NCBI GenBank assembly: GCA_029010495.1
Contig: JAQXKO010000009.1
Coordinates: 41,433-105,432 of the forward strand
Direction of reading: 5' to 3'
Source: Clostridiales bacterium
GTDB taxonomy: Bacteria; Bacillota; Clostridia; Lachnospirales; Lachnospiraceae
DNA: 64,000 nt
The notes under the pieces: model-generated
Told to the model about the DNA's origin: nothing
Databases searched by the model: none
The model's input: only the letters and a program-made list of their open reading frames with translations
Shown: positions 34,944 to 44,204 of the stretch, piece after piece
Numbering within the stretch: the stretch's first letter is position 1
Layout: every line of letters starts with the position of its first letter
Made by a program: the position numbers and the translations under genes

Positions 34944-35876
34944 TTACCTGAACATCATCATTTTGGCATTATTCAGCAATACTTTTTTATAATCACTATT
35001 GAATCCTTCGATTTTTTCGATAATTTTATATTCCTTTACAATATTCGTATCCGAAACTGTCATATTATCACTGTTAATATTCACGAGAATCCCGTTTTCA
35101 AGCATTTTTACAAGAGGATGTGAATAAATATCTTCTACTGCTCCGGTCTGGACATTAGACGTCGGACAGCATTCAATACCGATATTATGTGATTTAATAT
35201 ATTTAATAAGTTCGATATCATCCATAAGTCTGATGCCGTGACCGATTCTTTTGGCTCCGAATCTTACCGCATCCCACACATCCCCTGTACTACCTGCCTC
35301 ACCTGCATGAATAGTGAACGGAATATTATGCTTTGATGCATATTTAAATAAATCCTCAAAGTTTTTGGTTGGATAACCTGCCTCATCTCCGGCAAGGTCG
35401 ATTGCGCACACACCTTTACCAAGGTATTTTTCGGCACAGTCTATTGTGAGTTCATTTAATTTATGTTTATCTTCACCACGCATCATGCAGAGAATAAATT
35501 TTATATCTACTCCAAGAAGACTGCTGTATTCTAAGGCTTCAATGCACGCTTCAACCATTTCATCCATGCAAAAGCCTCTGTTAATGTGCAGCTGCGGTGC
35601 AAACCTTACCTCGGCATACTTAATCCCAAGACTGTAAAGCCTTTCCGAAAGCTTTAAAACCATATAACGCATAATTTCCGGTGTCTGCATTATTGAGCAT
35701 GGAATATCGAAGCATCTGAGATAATTTACAAGAGAACGCTCATTAGGACAATAAACCATTTTTTCTCTGATTTCATCAACATTTTTACAGCCGCATTCAA
35801 TACCTGACTCCTCAGCTGCTTTTATAATATCCTGCGGCGCCACAGAACCGTCAAGATGAAGATGTAAATCTATCAT
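34944..35876 (-). CDS. add: adenosine deaminase
   Basis: Deaminates adenosine to inosine. The 310-residue protein begins MIDLHLHLDGS with the metal-binding HxH (His5, His7), and contains FTIHAGEAG and RIGHGIRLMDD, with the C-terminal NINSDNMTVSDT in place of the usual S-L-N-T-D-D form. The ATG at 35874-35876 follows GAGGTG; a GTG just upstream is part of that site. It is the last gene after punA (11-base gap), so adenosine can be converted to inosine and then hypoxanthine. Confidence 0.92.
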   Translation of the reverse strand: MIDLHLHLDGSVAPQDIIKAAEESGIECGCKNVDEIREKMVYCPNERSLVNYLRCFDIPCSIMQTPEIMRYMVLKLSERLYSLGIKYAEVRFAPQLHINRGFCMDEMVEACIEALEYSSLLGVDIKFILCMMRGEDKHKLNELTIDCAEKYLGKGVCAIDLAGDEAGYPTKNFEDLFKYASKHNIPFTIHAGEAGSTGDVWDAVRFGAKRIGHGIRLMDDIELIKYIKSHNIGIECCPTSNVQTGAVEDIYSHPLVKMLENGILVNINSDNMTVSDTNIVKEYKIIEKIEGFNSDYKKVLLNNAKMMMFR

Positions 35877-35887
35877 ATGCACCTCTG

Positions 35888-36823
35888 TTATTTAATATTA
35901 ATTATTTCAAAATCGCTGAAATCATCATCAAACATAACCTTTTTATCTACCTTAGGCTTCTGCTCTGTTTCAATAACTGGCTTTTTCTTAGGGAAAAGCT
36001 CGTTATGAATATTAACAACACTGTTCCATACAAGCTGTCTGAATTTATTACCGATAATAGCTGCAGTATGTTTTACATCATCATGTGACAACTGTTTTTT
36101 CGAAATACCGGAAGCCATATTTGTAATACAGCTGATTCCAACCACCTTTATACCCATATGACGCAGTGCAATTGCCTCACATGCCGTGCTCATACCCACA
36201 GCGTCCGCTCCGAGAGTCTGAAACATCTTTATCTCAGCAGGTGATTCATAGTTCGGACCGCTGACCTGCAGATACACACCCTCTCTTATTGCAATTGCGT
36301 TACTTCTTGCTGTCTTAGTTACAATTTCCCTTAACTGCTTATCGTAAATCTCACTCATGTCAGGGAAACGCACTCCCAAAGACTGTTCATTAGGTCCTAT
36401 AAGAGGCGAAGGTACAAATGATGATATCTGGTCATTAATAAGCATCAGAGTTCCTTCATAAAAAGATTTATTAATTCCGCCGGAGGCATTGGAAAGCAGC
36501 ACGTATTTTGCGCCAAGCATTCCCATGATTCTCACAGGCATTACAACCTCCTGCATTGAATAGCCTTCATAATAATGTACGCGTCCATCCATAAGGATAA
36601 CAGGTATATTTTCAACATATCCGAATATGAATTGTCCGTTATGTCCTTCAACAGTAGAAACAGGAAAACCCGGTATTTTCGAGTAAGGAATTTTACCGAG
36701 TACTCTTATGTCTTCTGAAAAGCCGGAAAGACCCGAACCAAGCACGATACCTGCCTCAGGCTTGAAATTTGTTACTTTTCTTATTGCATCAACTGCTTTC
36801 TGTAATTGATCAATATAACTCAT
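35888..36823 (-). CDS. punA: purine nucleoside phosphorylase (trimeric type)
   Basis: Splits inosine and guanosine with phosphate. The 311-residue protein has GIVLGSGLSGF, VEGHNGQF, LLSNASGGIN, SGPNYESPAEIKMFQTLGA and SCITNMASGI; the Asn in ITNMASG is the residue that selects 6-oxopurines in this class. The last about 35 residues (FPKKKPVIETEQKPK onward) are a charged tail beyond the usual end. It lies between the pyrophosphatase gene and add, 15 and 11 bases away. Confidence 0.94.
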   Translation of the reverse strand: MSYIDQLQKAVDAIRKVTNFKPEAGIVLGSGLSGFSEDIRVLGKIPYSKIPGFPVSTVEGHNGQFIFGYVENIPVILMDGRVHYYEGYSMQEVVMPVRIMGMLGAKYVLLSNASGGINKSFYEGTLMLINDQISSFVPSPLIGPNEQSLGVRFPDMSEIYDKQLREIVTKTARSNAIAIREGVYLQVSGPNYESPAEIKMFQTLGADAVGMSTACEAIALRHMGIKVVGISCITNMASGISKKQLSHDDVKHTAAIIGNKFRQLVWNSVVNIHNELFPKKKPVIETEQKPKVDKKVMFDDDFSDFEIINIK

Positions 36824-36838
36824 AGTATCCCCCTGGTA

Positions 36839-38488
36839 TTAATTTTGTAATGCAACCATAATTGCCGGAATAAACTGTTTCTTTCTGGAAACCACTCCTT
36901 CCAAGTAAGCTGCACTGTCTTCGCAATTGACATTAAATGCTTCATTTATCAGTTCTTTACCTTTATTGCCTTTAATTATCAACTTTGTATTGCATCCCTT
37001 AATATCGGTTAACATAAAGAAAATCATATCCATGCCCAGAGATGAATTGTCACTCATGTAGGTTCTTATTTTATTTTCTATTTCATTAAGCTCTGATACA
37101 CTGATGGAATTAATCTGACCTACTCCGATAACCTTATCATCTACCGTAAATTTTTTGAAATCCTGATAAAAAATTTCTTCAGGTGTTTTATTTTGCAGCT
37201 TTGAGCCTGCGCTAAACATCTTCTCTGCATAATCATTAATGTCAATTCCTGCAATATTTGCAAGATCATTTGCGGCATTAACATCAATAGGAGTACAGGT
37301 AGGTGATTTAAACAGCAGCGTATCGCTAATTATAGCTGAAGCCATCAGACCGGCTGTAATCTTATCGATTTCAACATTATTTTCCTTATAAATCTGATAA
37401 ATGATCGTTGCAGTACAGCCGAGCGGCTGGCTTCTGAAAATCATAGGAACGATTGTCGTAATGTTGCCCAGCTTATGATGATCGATTATTTCAATTATTT
37501 CGGCATCACCAATACCGTCAACTGCCTGGTCAATTTCATTGTGGTCAACAAGAATTAATTTCTTTTTTGACATATCCATAAGGTTGCGGCGGCTTATCAT
37601 GCCCTGATATACATTTTTATGGTCATATATAGGGAAATCCCTTGTACGACGTTTTGCCATAACCTTTTTTATTTCTTCAATAAAAGCATCAGTTCTAAAC
37701 TGTATGATGTTTTCCCTCGTCATAAATTTTTCAACAGGCATTGACTGATTTATAAGTCTCGCAACGGTAAAAGTATCATACGGGCTGACCATAATAACCG
37801 TACCGTGTGAATTTGCAAGCTTAATTATAGTCTTTGTAACCTTAGTTGCCTCACATACAACTAAAAGCTTTGCTTCCATCTCAATAGCACAAAGCTGACT
37901 TTCATACCTGTTTCCGAGTATGACAATATCACCTGCTTCAATATACTCTTCCATCTTATCAGGATTATCATCTGCTATCACAACCTTGCCGGTCTCAACA
38001 CGTTTACCGTCAATATCTCCGGTAATAAGCTCTGCATTCAAGGTTTTAAGTATATTGATATAAGGCGTCTTTGAAGCAGAAAGCATATTTGTATGGTCCA
38101 AATCCATTATTACATGCGCTACATCAGAGTTTGTAATTACACCTAGAAGATGATTGTCCGGAGAACAAATCGGAAGTGTATAAAGCGAATCCTTTCTCAT
38201 AAGTGCCCATGCGTCCCTAAGACTCATGTTTGAATCAATCGGAGGTACTTCATGAATATCTATATCCTTAACCTGTGTTGATACATCATCAATATAATCA
38301 GGCTGTTCAACATTAAAATAATTAAGAACGAACTCTGTTTCTGCATTTATTTCTCCGGCACATCTTGCAACATGAAGTACGTCAGACGTGCGGTTTTTAA
38401 AATTTGTATAAGCAATTGCAGAACAGATTGAGTCTGTATCGGGATTTTTATGACCTATTACTATTACTTTTTTCTTATGAGTTTTCAT
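36839..38488 (-). CDS. family II inorganic pyrophosphatase with CBS and DRTGG domains
   Basis: Manganese-dependent pyrophosphatase of the DHH superfamily, 549 residues. N-terminal VIGHKNPDTDSICSAIAY and IIDHHKLGN are the metal-binding motifs. Inserted between them are CBS1 (about residues 70-130, with LPICSPDNHLLGVIT), a DRTGG domain (about 140-240) and CBS2 (about 245-305, DFPIYDHKNVYQGMI). Enzymes of this kind are inhibited by AMP/ADP and activated by ATP or diadenosine polyphosphates (known for clostridial CBS-PPases). It sits in one run with smpB, punA and add. Confidence 0.93.
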   Translation of the reverse strand: MKTHKKKVIVIGHKNPDTDSICSAIAYTNFKNRTSDVLHVARCAGEINAETEFVLNYFNVEQPDYIDDVSTQVKDIDIHEVPPIDSNMSLRDAWALMRKDSLYTLPICSPDNHLLGVITNSDVAHVIMDLDHTNMLSASKTPYINILKTLNAELITGDIDGKRVETGKVVIADDNPDKMEEYIEAGDIVILGNRYESQLCAIEMEAKLLVVCEATKVTKTIIKLANSHGTVIMVSPYDTFTVARLINQSMPVEKFMTRENIIQFRTDAFIEEIKKVMAKRRTRDFPIYDHKNVYQGMISRRNLMDMSKKKLILVDHNEIDQAVDGIGDAEIIEIIDHHKLGNITTIVPMIFRSQPLGCTATIIYQIYKENNVEIDKITAGLMASAIISDTLLFKSPTCTPIDVNAANDLANIAGIDINDYAEKMFSAGSKLQNKTPEEIFYQDFKKFTVDDKVIGVGQINSISVSELNEIENKIRTYMSDNSSLGMDMIFFMLTDIKGCNTKLIIKGNKGKELINEAFNVNCEDSAAYLEGVVSRKKQFIPAIMVALQN

Positions 38489-38503
38489 TTATTCCTCCAT
38501 ATT

Positions 38504-38974
38504 TTAAGAATACAGATTTTTGATTTTAAAATCTTTTTCAAGCTCTCTTCTCTGGTCCTTTTTAGCAATGGAATCGCGCTTATCATAGAGTTTTTTGCCT
38601 CGACACAGACCCACCTCAACCTTAACATAATTACCCTTCAGATATATTTTTAAGGGAACAAGCGTATAGCCAACCTCATTGATTTTACCAAGAAGCTTTC
38701 TTATCTCATATTTATTGAGAAGGAGCTTTCTTACCCTCAACGGATCTCTGTTAAAAATATTGCCCTTTTCATAAGGACTTATATGCATATTGCGAACAAA
38801 CACCTCAGAATTATCAATTGTAATATAACTTTCCTTTATCGAGCACTGTCCCATTCGAAGCGACTTCACCTCTGTGCCGTGAAGTACAATACCGGCTTCA
38901 TAGGTATCTTCAACAAAGTAGTCATAATATGCTTTTTTGTTGTTTGCAATAAGCTTATTATTATCTTTTCCCAT
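38504..38974 (-). CDS. smpB: SsrA-binding protein SmpB
   Basis: Binds tmRNA and delivers it to stalled ribosomes. The 156 residues include [20 protein letters not shown] and GTEVKSLR near the start and the basic C-terminal tail ([19 protein letters not shown]) that enters the mRNA channel. GGAGTT precedes the ATG. It follows rnr by 36 bases. The tmRNA partner gene is in this window at 34530-34870, with three genes between them. Confidence 0.96.
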   Translation of the reverse strand: MGKDNNKLIANNKKAYYDYFVEDTYEAGIVLHGTEVKSLRMGQCSIKESYITIDNSEVFVRNMHISPYEKGNIFNRDPLRVRKLLLNKYEIRKLLGKINEVGYTLVPLKIYLKGNYVKVEVGLCRGKKLYDKRDSIAKKDQRRELEKDFKIKNLYS

Positions 38975-39010
38975 AATAACTCCACTAACAATAATATTAT
39001 AAATGTTTTA

Positions 39011-41161
39011 TTACTTTTTTTCGTTGTCAAAAATAAAATCAACTGTTTTTAACTGCTTAGAGCATGACGCAACTGTTACATCAACCTTATCGCCGATTCT
39101 TATAGTCCTTTTAGTGCGTTCTGAGATACACGAGGTTCCTGTTTTATCAACAGTATAATAATCATCAGTAATATCACTGAATCTTACAAGTCCCTCAACA
39201 GTATTCGGAAGCTCTACATAGATACCCCAGTTTGTAATGCCGCTTACATAGCCTGAAAAGCTGTGACCGATGAAACGCTGCATATATTCAGCCTTTTTCA
39301 TTTTTAATGTATCGCGCTCACATTCCTCTGCCCGTCGTTCACATTTTGACGTTGACGCTGCAACTGACGGAAGAATTTCGTTGTAATGACTTATTCTTTT
39401 ACCGTTCAGCTCCCCATGAAGATATTCTTTAATTATCCTGTGAATCTGGAGATCGGGATATCTTCTGATTGGAGAAGTAAAATGACAGTAATATCTTGCT
39501 GCAAGACCAAAGTGTCCGATAGGATTTACGGAATATTTGGCCTGCTTCATGCTTCTGAGAACAAGTCTGTTAACTACTGCCTCAAAATCCTTTCCCTTAA
39601 TCTTTTCCAGAAGCTTCTGATATTCCTTTACGTGAATATCGTTTTGAGCATGAATACTAAGTGAAAAGCCTTTTAATACTTCATTCAGTTCCTCCAGCTT
39701 TTCCTTATCCGGTTCCTCATGAACTCTGTAAACAAACGGAAGCTCAAGCCAGAAAAATTCCTCTGCAATAGTTTCATTTGCAGCAAGCATAAAATCCTCT
39801 ATGATTTTGTGTGCATCATTTCTCTCATAAGGCTTAATCTCGATAACCTTTCCTGCATCATCAAGACTGATTTTACTCTCAACAGTTTCAAAATCGATTG
39901 CCCCCCTGTCGTAACGCACCCTGCGAAGTATGGAGCTAAGCTCATACATTAATTCGACCATTTCAATATATTTATTATCTAAATCGAAGTCAAGAGCTTT
40001 ATTGTCCCTGATACTCTCTATTATAGCATAAGTTTCTGTATAACTCATTCTTCTGTCAACATTTATAATTGTTTCCTCGATTGAATGGCTGATAATTTTA
40101 CCCGATTTGTCAATAACCATCATGCATGATAAAGCAAGACGGTCTACACCCTCATTAAGTGAACAGATACCGTTACTAAGCTCTCTCGGAATCATAGGAA
40201 CCACTCTGTCCGCAGTATATACGCTTGTTCCGCGGATAAGAGCATCTCTGTCGATAGGATTCCCCTCCGTTACGTAATTACTGACATCAGCAATATGAAC
40301 ACCCAAAAGATAATTATCATCATTTTTACTTATGGTAATGGCATCATCAAGATCCTTTGCATCCTCCCCGTCTATTGTTACGGTAAGCAGATTTCTGTAA
40401 TCCTTTCTGCCGATACAATCCTCAGAAGAAACAGAGGGCTTAATGTTTGCAGCTACATAATTCAGGTTTTCTTCACTGAATTCATAAGGAATTTCAAATG
40501 ACTTAATTACACTTAATACATCAACACCCGGCTCATTTATATGACCAATTACTTCAACTATTTCACCGACGGGATTTTTATCCTTTGAACCGTAATCAAC
40601 AAGCTTAACCACGACCTTTGTGCCTGAAACAAGATTTCCAACCTTTTCCATGGGAATATATACGTCAAAATCAATTAATGAATTATCCGGTATAAGAAAA
40701 CAAGTATTTTTCTTAATACTGAGCATACCGACAATATATTCAAGTGAATGACTTATTATCCCGGTTACTTCTCCTTCCAGACGCTTATTATGACCTTCTA
40801 TATCACTATAATCAGTCAAAAGCTTAACACGCACCTCATCACCGTATATTGCGCCATGCCCTTTATCACGACCGATAAATACGTCAATATTTTCTTCTTC
40901 ATTCACAACAAAGGCAAAGCCTCTGGAATTAGGTTTATAAATACCTGTAACGGTTCTTGACTTACAAAGTCTGTATCTTTTGCCCGAATCAAGTTCAATT
41001 ACGTTTTCATTGATAAGCTCGTCAAGAATTTTATTTAATTCTCCTCTTTCATCCTTCGGTACACCAAGAAAGCCGGCAAGTTCTTTAAATTTAACAGATT
41101 TTATCTTGCCGCCGGTAAAAAGTGATTTTATCATATCCTTCTTTTCATTCATATCAGCCAT
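39011..41161 (-). CDS. rnr: ribonuclease R
   Basis: Processive 3'-5' exonuclease that degrades structured RNA and works with tmRNA-SmpB. The 716 residues (from the ATG at 41159-41161, with AGGAGG 7 bases before) have an N-terminal helix-turn-helix, cold-shock domains, the RNB core TIDGEDAKDLDDAITISK with its metal-binding acids, HFTSPIRRYPDLQIHR, and an S1 domain (GYVSGITNWGIYVEL) near the C-terminus. The typical Lys-rich tail is very short here. It has its own promoter after the secG terminator. Confidence 0.95.
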   Translation of the reverse strand: MADMNEKKDMIKSLFTGGKIKSVKFKELAGFLGVPKDERGELNKILDELINENVIELDSGKRYRLCKSRTVTGIYKPNSRGFAFVVNEEENIDVFIGRDKGHGAIYGDEVRVKLLTDYSDIEGHNKRLEGEVTGIISHSLEYIVGMLSIKKNTCFLIPDNSLIDFDVYIPMEKVGNLVSGTKVVVKLVDYGSKDKNPVGEIVEVIGHINEPGVDVLSVIKSFEIPYEFSEENLNYVAANIKPSVSSEDCIGRKDYRNLLTVTIDGEDAKDLDDAITISKNDDNYLLGVHIADVSNYVTEGNPIDRDALIRGTSVYTADRVVPMIPRELSNGICSLNEGVDRLALSCMMVIDKSGKIISHSIEETIINVDRRMSYTETYAIIESIRDNKALDFDLDNKYIEMVELMYELSSILRRVRYDRGAIDFETVESKISLDDAGKVIEIKPYERNDAHKIIEDFMLAANETIAEEFFWLELPFVYRVHEEPDKEKLEELNEVLKGFSLSIHAQNDIHVKEYQKLLEKIKGKDFEAVVNRLVLRSMKQAKYSVNPIGHFGLAARYYCHFTSPIRRYPDLQIHRIIKEYLHGELNGKRISHYNEILPSVAASTSKCERRAEECERDTLKMKKAEYMQRFIGHSFSGYVSGITNWGIYVELPNTVEGLVRFSDITDDYYTVDKTGTSCISERTKRTIRIGDKVDVTVASCSKQLKTVDFIFDNEKK

Positions 41162-41229
41162 ATTTACCCCTCCTAAACAGAGCAACAATTCAACATCTAA
41201 AGTTGGTATTATATCCTGCCTTATTATAT

Positions 41230-41258
41230 ATTATAAATTATGAACACAATTTAAGCAA
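41230..41258 (-). promoter_or_regulatory. promoter of rnr-smpB run
   Basis: Minus strand TTGCTT (41253-41258), 17-base spacer, TATAAT (41230-41235), about 70 bases before the rnr ATG and after the secG terminator. Confidence 0.7.
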
Positions 41259-41269
41259 TGATAATAAAA

Positions 41270-41309
41270 AAATTAAATAAAAAACACTCTGATATTTCTA
41301 CCAGAGTGT
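41270..41309 (-). terminator. terminator of secG
   Basis: ACACTCTG / CAGAGTGT with a 10-base loop (41284-41309), followed on the minus strand by a T-rich run. It lies 20 bases beyond the secG stop. Confidence 0.85.
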
Positions 41310-41329
41310 CTTAATTCATAAAACAAATA

Positions 41330-41572
41330 TTACCATTTATTACTTACAAGAACAATTGAAAGAACAACAAATAATACGGCCAAAACCTTTGTAATCTTTT
41401 TAAGGGTACCTTCCATTGAACGACCCTTGTTCTTGCCCCAGTATGTCTCCGCAGCACCACTGATGGCACCCGTAAGACCGGCACTCTTTCCTTCCTGCAA
41501 AAGTACAATTACTACTAATGCAATACATACAATTATATAAAGGATTGTAATAACAACTCTTAAAGCTTCCAT
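41330..41572 (-). CDS. secG: preprotein translocase subunit SecG
   Basis: Small membrane subunit of SecYEG. The 80 residues have two membrane helices (about 4-26 and 60-78) and the conserved GLTGAISGAAETYWGKNKGRSMEG loop region (shown in part: GKNKGRSMEG). GGAGG lies before the ATG. It has its own promoter and terminator, between gpmI and rnr. Confidence 0.94.
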   Translation of the reverse strand: MEALRVVITILYIIVCIALVVIVLLQEGKSAGLTGAISGAAETYWGKNKGRSMEGTLKKITKVLAVLFVVLSIVLVSNKW

Positions 41573-41608
41573 AATGTTCCTCCGTCAAAAATAACATAAC
41601 TGGGTAGT

Positions 41609-41637
41609 ATTATATCACGAATAAAAAGTAAATACAA
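41609..41637 (-). promoter_or_regulatory. promoter of secG
   Basis: Minus strand TTGTAT (41632-41637), 17-base spacer, TATAAT (41609-41614), about 37 bases before the secG ATG. Confidence 0.75.
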
Positions 41638-41649
41638 TAGTAAATTTAA

Positions 41650-43212
41650 TTATTTTATAAGTAATGATTTACCTGTCATTTCAACCGGCTTTTCATATCC
41701 CATCATATCAATCATTGTAGGAATTATATCAGCCAGACAGCCGTTTTCCGCTAACTTATATGAAGGATCTGAATTTACAATGATGAAAGGTACAGGATTT
41801 GTTGTGTGCGCCGTATATGGCTTACCTGTTTCATAATTAATAAGCTGCTCAGCATTACCGTGATCTGCACAAATAAATAACTGTCCGTCAACCTCTTTAA
41901 TGAACTCTACAACCTCTCCTACACATTCATCTATTACTTCAATAGCCTTAATTGCAGAATCAAGAACAGCTGTATGACCAACCATATCCGGATTGGCAAA
42001 ATTACAGATAATAACATCATATTTTGCATTTCCGTCATCATCCTTAGCCGTAATGGCCTTGCATAACTCATCGCATACAGTGTAAGCACTCATTCTTGGT
42101 TTCTTGTCATATGTCGGAACATATTTTGGAGAATCAACAAGGATTCTGTCCTCGCCCGGATTTGGCTCTTCCTTGCCGCCGTTAAAGAAAAATGTTACAT
42201 GAGCATATTTCTCTGTCTCGGCAATTCTGGCCTGCTTCATACCCTTGGATGCAAGCCACTCGCCAAATGTGTTGGTAAGCTTAACCTTTTCAAATGCAAC
42301 ATATTTGTTGCCAATTGTAACATCATAATTCGTAAAGCAGACATATGTTACAGGGAAACGTCCGTTTCTTCTTTCAAATCCTGTAAATTCATCATCACAA
42401 AATGTTCTTGTGATCTCTCTTGCGCGGTCAGGTCTGAAGTTAAAGAATATAATTGAATCATTTGCATTAATGGTTGCCAAAGGGGCTCCGTCCTTCATAA
42501 CCACGGTAGGAACCACAAACTCGTCGGTAACACCGTCAGCATATGACTTTGCAACTGCTTCAATAGCATTGTCTGCTTCTATACCTTCACCATATACAAG
42601 CGCGCTGTAAGCCTTTTCTACACGGTCCCAGTTGTTATCTCTGTCCATTGCATAATATCTGCCGTGAACTGAAGCAATTTCTCCGACACCGATTTCATCC
42701 ATCTTAGCCTGAAGCTGCTCCATATATCCCTTGCCGCTTGCCGGAGGTGTGTCACGTCCGTCAAGGAAGCAGTGAACATATACCTTTTTAAGTCCTGCCT
42801 TTTTTGCAAGCTCCAAAAGTCCGTATACATGTGTGATATGACTGTGTACACCACCATCGGAAAGAAGACCGTACATATGAAGGGCACTGTCATTCTTCTT
42901 ACAGTTTTCTACTGCACGAACAAGCTCCTCGTTATCAAAGAAATCACCATCCTCAATTGATTTTGTGATTCTTGTAAGATCCTGATATACAATTCTGCCG
43001 GCGCCCATGTTCATATGTCCGACTTCCGAGTTGCCCATCTGACCATCAGGAAGGCCTACAAAAAGACCTGAAGCCTGACCTTCTACAAATGGACATTCTG
43101 CCATAAGCTTATCCATAACAGGAGTTTTTGCCATAGCTATAGCATTATATTCCTTTTTAGGATTAAGTCCGTATCCGTCAAGAATTAATAATACTGTTGG
43201 TTTTTTACTCAT
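41650..43212 (-). CDS. gpmI: 2,3-bisphosphoglycerate-independent phosphoglycerate mutase
   Basis: Interconverts 3- and 2-phosphoglycerate with two manganese ions. The 520 residues contain LLILDGYGLN near the start, the phospho-Ser62 in MGNSEVGHMNMG, HCFLDGRDTPP and CADHGNAEQ near the end. The ATG at 43210-43212 follows GGAGG; the in-frame GTG upstream overlaps it. It is separated from tpiA by a terminator and a short GNRA hairpin lies in its leader. No eno gene is in this window. Confidence 0.97.
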   Translation of the reverse strand: MSKKPTVLLILDGYGLNPKKEYNAIAMAKTPVMDKLMAECPFVEGQASGLFVGLPDGQMGNSEVGHMNMGAGRIVYQDLTRITKSIEDGDFFDNEELVRAVENCKKNDSALHMYGLLSDGGVHSHITHVYGLLELAKKAGLKKVYVHCFLDGRDTPPASGKGYMEQLQAKMDEIGVGEIASVHGRYYAMDRDNNWDRVEKAYSALVYGEGIEADNAIEAVAKSYADGVTDEFVVPTVVMKDGAPLATINANDSIIFFNFRPDRAREITRTFCDDEFTGFERRNGRFPVTYVCFTNYDVTIGNKYVAFEKVKLTNTFGEWLASKGMKQARIAETEKYAHVTFFFNGGKEEPNPGEDRILVDSPKYVPTYDKKPRMSAYTVCDELCKAITAKDDDGNAKYDVIICNFANPDMVGHTAVLDSAIKAIEVIDECVGEVVEFIKEVDGQLFICADHGNAEQLINYETGKPYTAHTTNPVPFIIVNSDPSYKLAENGCLADIIPTMIDMMGYEKPVEMTGKSLLIK

Positions 43213-43224
43213 ATAATCCTCCAC

Positions 43225-43238
43225 TCTGCTTGCGCAGA
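43225..43238 (-). promoter_or_regulatory. small GNRA-loop hairpin in gpmI leader
   Basis: TCTGC-GCAA-GCAGA on the minus strand, directly before the GGAGG ribosome site of gpmI. Five pairs capped by a GNRA tetraloop could stabilise the 5' end of the message. Role unproven. Confidence 0.35.
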
Positions 43239-43313
43239 AAATAATAATATACTGTTAATATCAGTTAATTTTTAACAGCTAAAACGCAATATGAGTTTGA
43301 CCCCATAAAGCGC

Positions 43314-43348
43314 TAAAACATCCCACGGTCTGTTAAGACCGGGGATGT
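43314..43348 (-). terminator. terminator of tpiA
   Basis: ACATCCC-A-CGGTC pairs with GACCG-GGGATGT (12 pairs and one bulge) around a 6-base loop, followed by TTTTAG on the minus strand, 23 bases beyond the tpiA stop. The T-run is short. Confidence 0.72.
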
Positions 43349-43371
43349 GTAAAAAGTAAAATTATCGTAAA

Positions 43372-44118
43372 TTATGCATTTACAATCTTGCCGAAGTCAG
43401 GCTTAAGTGCTGCACCGCCGATAAGACCACCATCGATGTTTGGCTTTGCAAGAAGCTCTGCAGCATTTCCTGCATTCATTGATCCGCCGTACTGAATACG
43501 TACTGCCTCTGCAGTAGCAGCATCATACATTTCAGCAATTGTTTCACGAATCATGGCACAAACCTCTTCAGCCTGGTCAGCTGTAGCTGTTTCACCTGTT
43601 CCGATAGCCCAGATTGGCTCATAAGCGATTACAAGCTCTTTAACCTGATCAGCTGTTACACCTGTAAGATCCCACATAATCTGTCTCTTAATCCATTCTG
43701 CATATGTTCCTGCCTTACGAAGAGCAAGTGACTCACCACAGCAGAGAATTGGTTTAAGACCTGAAGCAAATGCCTTCTTAACCTTTGCATTGATAAGAAT
43801 ATCGTTTTCACCGAAGATATCTCTTCTCTCCGAGTGACCGATTATGATATACTCAACGCCGGCTTCCTTAAGCATTGGAGCTGAAATTTCGCCTGTGAAG
43901 GCACCCTTATCCTCGATGTAGAAATTTTCTGCACCAAGCTTTACATTTGTTCCCTTAATTGCCTCAGCTACAGGAACGATATCAATTGCAGGAACACAGT
44001 AAACGACATCTACTGCATCATTAACCACAAGGTCCTTAAGTGTTGCGCAAAGCTCAACAGCCTGGCTTGGAGTCATGTTCATCTTCCAGTTTCCAGCAAT
44101 AATTCTTCTTCTTGCCAT
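43372..44118 (-). CDS. tpiA: triosephosphate isomerase
   Basis: Interconverts dihydroxyacetone phosphate and glyceraldehyde-3-P. The 248 residues contain Lys12 in AGNWKMN, His95 in IIGHSERRD and Glu167 in AYEPIWAIGTG. GGAGG lies 8 bases before the ATG at 44116-44118; an upstream frame extension to 44175 is not supported by the family. It follows pgk by 86 bases. Confidence 0.98.
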   Translation of the reverse strand: MARRRIIAGNWKMNMTPSQAVELCATLKDLVVNDAVDVVYCVPAIDIVPVAEAIKGTNVKLGAENFYIEDKGAFTGEISAPMLKEAGVEYIIIGHSERRDIFGENDILINAKVKKAFASGLKPILCCGESLALRKAGTYAEWIKRQIMWDLTGVTADQVKELVIAYEPIWAIGTGETATADQAEEVCAMIRETIAEMYDAATAEAVRIQYGGSMNAGNAAELLAKPNIDGGLIGGAALKPDFGKIVNA

Positions 44119-44204
44119 TTTTATATCCTCCGAATTAATGAATATAAGACGCATACATTTCATCAGCAGAATCACTTATGAATTATGCGTTTAAAACCTG
44201 TTTT

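Noticed and set aside
34810..34992. A 60-residue plus-strand reading frame
   Set aside because: It lies over the 3' part of the tmRNA, its terminator and the end of add, so it is a shadow.
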